From NCBI RefSeq assembly GCF_018873765.1, contig NC_057925.1:50108010-50172009 (forward strand): a stretch of 64,000 bases of DNA. Direction: 5' to 3'. Both the position numbers and the translations under genes were made by a program. The stretch is from Telopea speciosissima (Eukaryota > Streptophyta > Magnoliopsida > Proteales > Proteaceae). Position 1 is the stretch's first letter. Each line of letters begins with the position of its first letter. The notes beneath the pieces are model-generated. The model did no database searches. It saw only the letters and a list, made by a program, of their open reading frames with translations, and had not been told where the DNA came from. Positions 23,585-33,195 of this stretch are shown here, piece after piece.

Positions 23585-26422
23585 GACATGGATTAATTAA
23601 GTATCATAATTTATATTTTATACATCATTTATTTAATAAATTTATGCTAAATATTTAAATTAAAAATAATTTTATTTTTCTATGAAAAAATATATAAATA
23701 TGAAAAAAAATGGGCTGGGATGGGCCGAGGCTGAGCTAAGCCCTAGAGAATGAAGACCCCTGCAATCTGTCCCTGTGGGTTTTAAAGAAAACCGAGTCAG
23801 CCCAGCCCCGCCCCCACCCCCCCACCCCCCCACACACACACATTAGCATTTGTTGGAAGATTAGGAATCCATGGTATATGTGAAAGTACCATCTAAGAAG
23901 GTATAGTGGGGGTACAAGATCTAATGACCTAAACAACCGGTAGAGAGTTTGATCACTTGTCAGACCTTGATATTTTTCCAACCAGGGTCATTGTTCAGTC
24001 TTGAGAGGATATAGTTCTGTAATGCTTTTGATAATTCACACATGAATTCTGTTCCTGGAGTTATTATGTTAGAATCTGACACTTGGGATTCCTGTTTGGA
24101 AAGAAGTTTCTTTCCTTCCTTTGCAAATTCTTTTCTTAACCTTTCTTCCTCAGCTTCCTACAGATCAAAAACATTATTAGCTAGAAGGCATGAGAAATGC
24201 TAGACATCTACACAAAATTTGAAATAAACAGTAGTGATAGAGGATTAATAGTGAGGTAAACTCTACCACAAGTTCAGCATCTTTGGCAGCCTGAAAACGT
24301 CTTGAACGTTGTTGATTCATCTTGGCTCTTGGAGCTACTCCATCTTCATATATAATGTATGAGGGGCAAAAAAAATTAACAAGTTCAAAGCAAAGCACAG
24401 TAATCAAATTGCACAAAGGGATTGTTATTAATACATTTTTTAGAAAAACAAAATATTTCTATCATTTCCCCACCATTGGAGTAGGGTTCACTCAACCATC
24501 TAGGGTCATTATTATTCTCCCCTCCTAGCTAGACGATGTTGAAAGTACCGCTTCTCCATATTAATGTCAATCCCACTATTGTAATCGCTCATCAAGGGAA
24601 TCTCCATCACCATGGATAAAGTGAAAACTGGATCCTAAATAAATATGTAGATAACTAAAAATAGAACATTATGAAAAATTCAAAAGATGGAGCTTGATAA
24701 ATTGGTTTTATAATGGGAGAAATATTTTGGGACAAAATACCCTAGTCACATGTTAGGCATAAGACTAAAATCAAACTAACATAAATATTGGTTCCAGGGG
24801 GTTCTCTATTTGATTGACTTCTTTGGAGCAAATCTTTTCTTTTCGAGAAAGCAATCGGGCGGCTGATTACTTGGCTAATTCTGCTTGTATCTCTTTGACT
24901 TCCTCTACCTTTTTTGCAGATAACGACATTCCTCAGGATCTATGTCGTATTATTTGGAAGGGTAAAGCTGGACTTCCAGTTTTTCGTATATAATTTTGTT
25001 TTTCTAGTTTTGTGATGGAATGGGTGAGGTGATTTGGTCTCAACTAGTTGAGAGTGATTATTTCTTCATGGGTTGGGGTAAGGCAGATTACGTTCCTCCC
25101 CCCTCCCCTTTTGTTCTTATTGGCTTTATATCTTAATAAAATTTAAGGGCTTCCACGGGTCCCAGATAATATTCAAGCTAAAAAAAGAAACTAATATAAA
25201 TATGTTATAATGCCCACTACAATTTCAAAATAACTAGTATATGTTAGGAATTTCTTAAGCTGAAGAATGTGATCATTTCGCCCACCCCCAATGTGTCTAG
25301 GCATACTAGCAAACTTTATTCCTAATAAATATTGCATTGATGACTAGCTCCTAAGTATCTATAACTTATCACTTGATAATATTCTCTCTCTTCTTTTGTG
25401 TAATATAGATATCAACAAGTGTCAACAGAAGTTTACCCCAAAAAAAAGAGTTATGAACAGATGAGCACAAGATGGCTTCCCTTTCTTGCATAGTTGCATG
25501 TGTTTTTCTTCCTTGTAAACAGTCAATCATTTATGGACCTGGCTCTTGTGCAACCGGGCTGCATGTGTGGTGTGCTTTGACCGCCTTACCCTTGTCCAAC
25601 CTCCTTGCCCGAACAGGGGTAAGGCAGTCAAAGTGCGCCACCTTGAGGCTGGCGCTGCACATGCAGCTCGGCTGCCCAGATGCACAGGATCTTTTTCGGT
25701 CATTTATTGTCTTACCATATTTGCTAGAAGATTCATTGTATCACATGTTACTCATAAATAAAGCTTCTCTATATGCTCAGCAACCTTTATAAAAAAGGGT
25801 GATCTGAGCAAGTTTGCTTTTACCAAATCTGTTTGATAGAAAATAAGCAGCAGCAGCAGAGCAGTAGTAATAGTAATAGAAGAAGGACTATAAGAAGAGA
25901 AGAAGAAGAAGAAGAAGAAAGACCCACCAATGGCCAGGTATAGCAGATTACGAGGCCTCACGATCCAAAAAATCCTATCAATGTAATCAAAAATGCTTTT
26001 GAATACTTCCTCAAAAGTCGTCGGTGGGTCCAGCTGCACATGCAAATTTAAATTTTCAACCAACAAATTAATTAAGGAATTCCTCCAGCCATGACGGTAT
26101 GGGACCGCCTGTGAAATGATTCAAACACCCCTGTTTTGATTGGACTGGATCCTCAGCTCCCGCCATGACTGGAGGAAAGCCAAGTCCTATATAAAGAAAC
26201 GAGAGGAGTGGAAGAGGAAGAAGCAGAAATTACAGTATCGTAGGGATGGAAACAAGGATGGATGATGCCGTTCATGTCAAGGTAGAGATTATGAAACTCT
26301 CTCCCATTTGGGTTCGGTTGGCTTGCGTCCACCATCTCTCCCTTCTCCTCCTCCTCCTTTGCATTCTCCACCACTTTTGGGTACTTTTTCACCAGCCACC
26401 TGTAGTATGATGGAACCCCCAT
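17591..26422 (-). CDS. XRN: 5'-3' exoribonuclease, XRN family, copy 2 (premature stop)
   Basis: Same 23-exon structure as copy 1, with identical exon lengths through exon 22. Exons: 26234-26422, 25928-26033, 24267-24343, 23966-24157, 22996-23115, 22823-22885, 22576-22731, 22321-22485, 22129-22206, 21867-22022, 21647-21787, 21295-21390, 21020-21115, 20118-20188, 19891-20019, 19714-19790, 19594-19634, 19412-19486, 19174-19322, 19001-19075, 18825-18900, 17837-17907, 17591-17744. It begins [10 protein letters not shown]. The motif [15 protein letters not shown] is intact here, unlike copy 1, and all seven catalytic acids are present. The TAG at 17591-17593 replaces the CAG (Gln851) of copy 1, so the protein would be 850 residues and lose 102 C-terminal residues with the Gly/Arg repeats. 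It may still be a catalytically competent nuclease or an early pseudogene. Upstream, it keeps the flank that precedes the duplication, whereas copy 1 does not. Confidence 0.85.
23150..23277. mobile_element. GC-rich MITE in XRN copy 2 intron 4
   Basis: Ends are GGGATAAAGTTCTCTG and the complement of CAGAGAACGTGTGTCC. It includes a C14-type homopolymer. Copy 1 has the uninterrupted site (TTAAAAAATAATAATAAC near 11219-11236), so the insertion followed duplication. The flanking target repeat is A-rich and cannot be sized exactly. Confidence 0.65.
23539..23581. repeat. (TA)n microsatellite
   Basis: A run of about 21 TA dinucleotides in XRN copy 2 intron 4, at the place where copy 1 has a short TA run and the 230-bp MITE. 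Confidence 0.9.
24789..25187 (+). mobile_element. 5'-truncated L1-type LINE (RNase H tail) in XRN copy 2 intron 2
   Basis: The insert is flanked by a 16-bp target duplication (24773-24788 and 25188-25203, one mismatch) and ends in a short A-run. The plus strand encodes a C-terminal RNase H piece ([17 protein letters not shown]) and then a stop. The 3' untranslated part ends '...CCCAGATAATATTC', as in the LINE at 38984-39766, so they belong to one family. It is absent from copy 1. Confidence 0.85.
25535..25699. mobile_element. Foldback (hairpin) element in XRN copy 2 intron 2
   Basis: A 165-bp imperfect palindrome centred near 25608 is flanked by an 8-bp direct repeat TCATTTAT (25527-25534 and 25700-25707). 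The arms share GTGCAACCGGGCTGC-type and CCGCCTTACCC/GGGTAAGGC segments. It is absent from copy 1. It is related to 60427-60594. Confidence 0.75.
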
Positions 26423-26629
26423 ATCTCTCTCTCTCTCTCTCTTTCTTTTCTTTGTCTCTCACACGCACAAACAGTCTCAGCAGCAGATGATGAAGAAGGA
26501 ATAGTGAGTGACTACTGTTGTCTGTGCAGAGTTCACTGCAGTCCTCCGGGCTTCTTCTTCTTCAGTTGAGTTGAGTTAAGTTAAGTTAAGTAGTAACTTT
26601 CCATTTTCCAAAGGAAAATCGTACTTCAA
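26423..26629 (-). promoter_or_regulatory. 5' leader of XRN copy 2 with CT/GA tract
   Basis: Upstream of the ATG at 26422 the transcribed strand is a (GA)n tract. The same leader precedes copy 1 (14156-14336). Identity between the copies stops at 26629. Sequence further upstream exists only beside copy 2. No TATA box was identified with confidence. Confidence 0.45.
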
Positions 26630-27194
26630 TTAAGATTGCTTGCCTTGGGAGTTGAGAAATGAGATATCAGGAAACCCAAAGGACGTGATGACATGGGCTT
26701 TGGAAGTCGTTTAACCCAAGCCCACCATGTGTACTGGAAAGCCCAGTTCAGGTTCACATGGCCACATTTACAATTTTCACATGATATGGATTCTAATGTG
26801 CAGCAGGGCAAGATACACTTTCCTTTTAAGTCCACACAAGATAAAAGCCTCCCTCTCTCTCCAGGTCCGAAAATTCTGAGCTTCACGGGTAGTAGTAGTA
26901 AGCATGGTTCAAGATCCAGGTGTTGGACTTGGTATCGGTCATGACTGAAACTTTTTTGGATCGGGATTGGATCAATACAAATCGGTAAAAATATTTACAA
27001 AATCGCTTTTTTATGGGTCGGGTCATGTATCGGCCAAAGTTAGTGGGTGTTGTGATCTCAGGATCGGATCGATCAATATCGGTTGATACCGATCAAAGTA
27101 ATATAAAAAAATAAAAAATAAAATAAAAACTTTAAAATTTGGGGAAAGGTTTCGTACACGGTCGTGTAAACCTAGTATGAAACCTTTCCCCCCA

Positions 27195-27296
27195 CCCTTT
27201 ACTTTTTGCTTTTCCCCAAAATCCCCTTACTTTTCATTCACAATTTTCTCTCTCTCCTCTATTCATCTCTCTCGTCTCGATTCACCTCCTCTCTGC
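27195..27296. repeat. Inner inverted repeat of the ADH Pack-MULE, left arm
   Basis: It pairs with the reverse complement of 28364-28468 (CTTTACTTTTTGCTTTTCCCC... at the outer end, CACCTCCTC at the inner end). The ADH-derived sequence lies between the two arms. Confidence 0.9.
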
Positions 27297-27328
27297 ATTA
27301 TACAGTTACTTTTCTAAGATCTCGTCGT

Positions 27329-27340
27329 TATAAATACAAC
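27329..27340 (+). promoter_or_regulatory. TATA-like box captured with the ADH fragment
   Basis: GTTATAAATACAAC lies about 65 bp upstream of the ADH-like ATG at 27399, between the left inverted repeat and a (GA)n leader. Position and sequence suit a plant TATA box carried along with the gene. Activity is inferred, not shown. Confidence 0.4.
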
Positions 27341-27398
27341 AACAAAGCTTCGCAAAGCATAGAGCACCATTGAGAGAGAGAGAGAGAGAGACACAGAG

Positions 27399-28348
<950 letters not shown>

Positions 28349-28647
28349 AATTGCATTGTACAGTTGCAGGGAGGAGGTGAATACAGAAGAGAGAGATGAA
28401 TAGAGGAGAGAGTGAAAATTGTGAATGAAAAGTAAAGGGATTTTGGGGAAAAGCAAAAAGTAAAGGGAAATATTCAGTCGGATCGGTCAATGATCCCCCG
28501 CCGATCCAACTGAGTTGGTCGATCCAAAAAACAATCCAATCAAACCTAGTCGTATCGGTTTAATCTCAGGATTGACCTCAGCCAATACCGATCCAATCCA
28601 ACCGATATCAGCCGATCGGATCTGAGATTACGAACCATAGTAGTAAG

Positions 28648-29181
28648 TGATGAGTCTCACCGACCCCTTCTCTCTTTTTCTCTTTTTAAACCACACATAT
28701 TGGGTAATATTTCTTCTTCAAACTTGCATCTTCTTTTTTTCCTTTTTCATCTATCACCTTCTCTTTCTTAACTAAACTTCTTCATCTCCTCTCACATCAC
28801 ACCTTAGGACCTTACACCACTTAATTCCAAATATCCGAGTGTACCAGTTTCAGACTTAATCTAATAATGGCCATTCCTCATAACCTATCTGATTTTAAAC
28901 TCAAACCCTTATCAAAATATGGAAAAGATCACTTTCTTTTCTCTCTCAATATCTCTTATCAGCAACTCCCATGTATTTGATAGGTGATTAGAATATGCAA
29001 GTTGGAGATCCAATGTCATGCTAGAATTTTTACAATCTTCCTTGCATGATGAATATTATTAGCAAAGCAAGCACAGCAGAGACCTTTTTGCAGACTTAAA
29101 GGGTGGCAGCCCACAGCCCTATCTGAGTTTGAGATTTACTAAAAAACCTGAATTATATAATTGTATTGCAAGTTATCATTA
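28648..29181. other. AT-rich spacer, no gene seen
   Basis: No exon, RNA or transposon end recognised between the Pack-MULE and the next MITE. Pyrimidine-rich runs occur near 28670-28790. Confidence 0.5.
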
Positions 29182-29323
29182 TGACACCCTCCAATTCCCT
29201 ACAATCCTTCACATGGGAGTGGAATGATCACTTACCCACTGTCTTGGGAAATGTGTCCAGGCAATGGGTAAGTGGTCATTTCAGCTCCCATGCGAGGGAT
29301 TGTAGGAGAATTGGAGGGTGTCA
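29182..29323. mobile_element. Foldback MITE, 142 bp
   Basis: A nearly complete palindrome: the left arm begins TGACACCCTCCAATTCC, the right arm ends GGAATTGGAGGGTGTCA in complement form (as GGAGAATTGGAGGGTGTCA), with a short loop around 29248-29260. It would fold into a long hairpin. Confidence 0.75.
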
Positions 29324-29428
29324 GAATTGTAGGAGATAAAAATTCGGTAGCACATGAGAGAAAAGGAACTTATAGAATCTTATTACATGCTTGGGACCAT
29401 TGTCCTATCTCTGGATATTCCTGAAAAC

Positions 29429-30341
29429 TTGAGCTGTGCTTGATTGATCTTATTTGATTTTTTAAGACCTTTTTACTTGAAATCTCATGTCTATGCTGTT
29501 ATGGTTGTACTTGATTGATCTAATTTGATTTTTTTAAAAGGATTTTTGTCAAATGCTCCCCTAAAAATGCCTATTTGTCCAAATGCCTTCTTACATTTTT
29601 TTAATTGTAAACTCCTCCCTTACTTTCAAAATAATATAGCATTTTAGTCCAGTCCGTTATTTGTGACATTAGCTGTTAGTTTCAGGGAATCTAATGACCA
29701 AAATGTTCTTTTAATAAAAGCCCACCTAAATTAAAGAATAAAATGATCAAATTACCCTCATCTTCCTTAAATTGTTTAGAGTTTGAAACTGAAAAATCAA
29801 ACCCTAAACCATTTGGGAAAGATGAACCCTAAAATCAAACCTCCACAATTGAAGTTACAGTGAAAATTTGGAGGTTTTCATTCATCCTGTCCCCTATTGA
29901 GGCTCTTCACATTGTCCACTTTACTCCACCTCGTCACAGTAGCCTTTTCTCTCTCAACTCAATCGCTTGCTCTGCCTAAGCATCTGTTTTAGTTGAAGAG
30001 ATTGTTATAGTTATCGATCATTCTCCTCAGTCTGATAATCAGTAATGGTGGCACTTGGGCATGTTTAAATTGATGGTTTTAAGAAGCCAAATGAGTTTGT
30101 GGAGCGATTCCAGGCAACGTCGCGTCAACATTTTTCTCTTCGGTTGTGCTACACACAGAGCACTAGATAACAAATACAAAGAGCAATAATTAGGCATGGG
30201 ACCAGTTTGCAGGGCGTGGGAAAGGATGAGCATGACCCTGTCGGTGGTTTTGCAGAGGCCCCCTTAATCTCTTCTCCTTCTTCACAAGCAACCAAGTTGT
30301 TCCATGTTGGAGTTAGATGGGAAATAGGAAGCAAAAACCAT

Positions 30342-30397
<56 letters not shown>

Positions 30398-31700
30398 CAC
30401 TCTCTTGGTAATTTCGGTTGTCTGCATTAATGAAACCCAGGGGAGGTTTAGAGTTTGATGGGTTATGGTGGTTCACTTAAGAGGTTTAGAGCTCTCTCTT
30501 TTACTTTCTCTTAAGTGGGTTTTTAGTTTTAACTAAGAGAGAATTGTATATTAGTAGAGGCCCTCCCAAGCTCCCATCTCCTGTTTAAGTTTTTTCTTTG
30601 GGACTAAGATTAATTTCTCCTGGGTTTTTCCGCATCTAAACCAACTGCTCAATTAGTTGCTTACGTCTTAGTGGAAGGGTTTAAAATAGTGGAATGAGTT
30701 GGTGGTTTGTAGAAATTTTCATTTGTTGAGGATTTTGAGCTTTTATGTAAGTTTGATTTCTCTGTTTGATTTTCAATTTTGGAGTTTTGATTTTAGGGTT
30801 CATCTTTCTCAAATGGTTTAGAGATTGATTTTCAGTTTTAAACCCTAAACTATTTGGAAAAGATGAGAGCATTTTGATCATTTTATTCTTTAATTTAGGT
30901 GGGTTTTTATTAGAATGGCATTTTGATCATTATATTCTCTAAAACTAACGATTAACATCCCAAATTAACAGTCTGGACTAAAATGCTATGCTGTTTTGAA
31001 AGTAAGGGGGAATTTACAATAAAAACAGTTGTACGATTAAAAAAATTGTAAGAAGGCATTTGAACAAATGAGCATTTTCAGGGGGACATTGGACAAAAAC
31101 CCTTTTTAAAAAGACCATTTACTTAAAAGCTCACGGGCTATGCTGTTGTCATGTCTGCACTTGTTTGGTCTTATGTGATTTATTTGGTTTTTACGCTTTG
31201 GGCTATATTGGTGCTATGACTTCAGTTGGTGGACTTTCATTTGATTTTTAGCCTTTCATATGATTGCCCATGACTATTGTGCTGCCATGCTTGCATTTGA
31301 AAGCCTTGCATCTGATTTTTAATCCCTTCATATGAGCATTTATGGCTGCTATGTTATGTCTACATTTGATAGACTTTCATTGGATTTCCAAGTACTTCAT
31401 GTGATAGCTTATCATTATGCTAATGTGGCTGAATTTGATAGACTTTCAATTTGATTTTTTTAAGCCCTTCATAGGAGAGCTTAAACTATTGTACTATTGT
31501 GGCTGCATTTGATAGACTTTTGTTTGATTGTTAAGTCTTTCATATGAATTCTTCTGATCACAGTGTTTCTATAGTAAAAGCAATCATTTGGATCTTTGAT
31601 TGTTAATTTCCTTTTCATATAAAGATTCATGTTGTTGTGGCTGCACTTGTTTGATTATCAAAGTTCTTTATATGGTTGCACTTGCTGAACTTTTTGGATG
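29429..31700. repeat. Degenerate tandem array (about 70-bp period) interrupted by a MULE
   Basis: Repeated units of the form '...CA(C/T)TTGAT(A/T)GA(C/T)TTTCATTTGATTTTTAAG(C/T)CCTTCATATGA...GCTATG(C)TG' occur at 29429-29539 and continue at 31103-31700, roughly nine in all. They are strongly diverged. The 1563-bp element at 29540-31102 splits one unit. No function is evident. Confidence 0.65.
29540..31102. mobile_element. Mutator-like element with about 290-bp TIRs
   Basis: The ends GGATTTTTGTCAAATG and the complement of CATTGGACAAAAACCC start long terminal inverted repeats (about 29540-29830 and 30830-31102). They are flanked by a 9-bp repeat TTTTTAAAA (29531-29539, 31103-31111). The interior is non-coding to my reading, with a (CT)n microsatellite at about 30343-30393. 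I recognised no transposase or captured gene. Confidence 0.8.
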
Positions 31701-31867
31701 TTGGCATTCATTATGAAAATTGTGAAATGTCTTTCTATTTATATCTTAAATAAAAAAATTCAACCCAAAGAATTGGGGAGTTGTAGGTACCTGTAGCCTT
31801 GGATTTCCTTCATGTTCTAATCGCACCCTTCAATTGAGTTAGTCGTAAGTTCCAAACTCTATTTGAT

Positions 31868-31946
31868 GGGTCTTGAGCTCAAGTTGGTAGAGCACTTGGA
31901 ACATAAGCATGTTCCAAGAGATAGTGGTTCAAATCCATTAAGACCC
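31868..31946 (+). ncRNA. tRNA-like Pol III unit with an enlarged anticodon hairpin
   Basis: It folds as acceptor GGGTCTT/AAGACCC, D-arm GAGCTC...GAGC, and T-arm AGTGG-TTCAAAT-CCATT, followed by TTTT. The anticodon arm is replaced by a 10-bp perfect stem (CTTGGAACAT/ATGTTCCAAG) closed by AAGC, about 7 nt too long for a tRNA. A sister copy is at 50368-50445, and some 5' flank is shared (TTCCAAACTC...TTGATGGG). It is either a tRNA pseudogene family or a tRNA-derived SINE head. No anticodon can be assigned. Confidence 0.6.
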
Positions 31947-32044
31947 TTTTATTTAACCGTTCAAAATATAGTCAGTTAAGGTAATTTTAGAATGACAACT
32001 CTTAGCCTTTTTGTTTGAGGTCTTATATGGTTTTCTCTTGATTA

Positions 32045-32640
32045 ACCATATGTTCCAATTAAATGGTGCTGGAATCGTTCGATTCCCACCAAGATTGGGT
32101 TCTTCACGTGGCAGGTTTTGTGTGGGGATGTTCTTACAGATGATGCCATCATGAAGATGGGGGTGTTGCTTGCGTCGAAATGTCTGTGTTGTGGGCATTC
32201 GAGGCAGGAATCTGCTTACCATTGTCTGATTGCAGATGGGGTAGCATACAAAGTTTGGAATTTCTTTTCGATTCTATGTGAAGTGGAGGTTGTTCCTTTG
32301 CAAGATGTGACGAGTAGAATTTTGTTTTGGCATAATCTTGCCAAAGCTTCGAGTTTCTATGGCATGATTGCTGGTTTGCTCCCGTCTTTCATTATTTGGG
32401 AATTATGGAAAGAAAGAAATAATTGCTGGTATGAAGAGAAGGCTTGTCCGGCCAGTCACATTGTGGAGGTGATTAAAAATTGGGTGAAGGAGATTCCTTT
32501 CTGTTCTACGTTTGTGAAGGCTCCTTCTGTTGGACAAGTGTGTGTCCATCAAACCCAGTTCGGTCCGGTTCAACCTGGTTCACCTTTGTATTGAACATTT
32601 ATACATTTTAGTTTAATATTGTCACATGTTATATATACTT
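32045..32640 (+). mobile_element. LINE fragment encoding the zf-RVT region
   Basis: The plus strand reads IPTKIGFFTWQVLCGDVLTDDAIMKMGVLLASKCLCCGHSRQESAYHCLIADGVAYKVWNFF, the zinc-binding domain C-terminal to plant L1 reverse transcriptases (CxxC...H...C), and runs open to a stop at 32592-32594. The RT and RNase H parts are absent. Confidence 0.85.
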
Positions 32641-33190
32641 TTTGAGCATTATGTGTCCGTAAGTTATACTTAAAATGGTAGTCACGACTAGGGTTTGGGC
32701 TGGGCACCCTTATCATATGGTCGTCGCATCGGGTATGCCTAGACATGTGATGTCAGGGTACGAATGCGAGTGCTCACATGTTTGATGTGTGCATTGGCGA
32801 AGAATCTACTTTGTCGATTCCCTCATGTATTACTGCCAGATGTAGGAAAGGATAGACATGTGTCACCGACACCCTGTACTTGAGGGAACCCTGTCACTGC
32901 AAAGTGTGATCGCATTCTTTGGTTCATCAATGACTGAGACTCAAGCGAGTCAAAGCCGGTGTTCTGGGAATGCGTGAACACTTTGTGAGTGAAGGAGTTA
33001 TCCAACATGGTCACCACTTCCCGATTGGGAAACACCAAGATAGAGACTGTCTGTGCATGGTCGGATCAGAATCTGGATCCAGTGCCGTTTGGAAATGATT
33101 TTGCAAAAATCTATTTTACATAAAATGATACATTATTTATAATTATTTGAACAAAGTATTTTATCGAGTTTTGCGGGACTCGATCAGATG
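32641..33190. other. Unassigned sequence between LINE fragment and solo LTR
   Basis: This interval is GC-richer than its surroundings, with no recognisable protein, LTR end or RNA gene. It might be the remainder of an older retroelement into which the solo LTR inserted. Confidence 0.35.
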
Positions 33191-33195
33191 CACAG

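Larger units (their letters stand above)
14334..26629. repeat. Tandem segmental duplication, unit 2
   Basis: Second copy of the unit starting at 1695. It begins AAGGTGGGGTCAGGCC, like unit 1, and ends just upstream of the second XRN gene at GTACTTCAA. Relative to unit 1 it has extra sequence at 15150-15300 in the LTR-like remnant, a LINE and a foldback element in XRN intron 2, and a MITE in intron 4. It lacks the 514-bp retroposon and the 230-bp MITE. Confidence 0.95.

Noticed and set aside
30149-30476. Open frames with RERERE or SLSLSL repeats
   Set aside because: They are translations of the (CT)n microsatellite in the 29540-31102 MULE.
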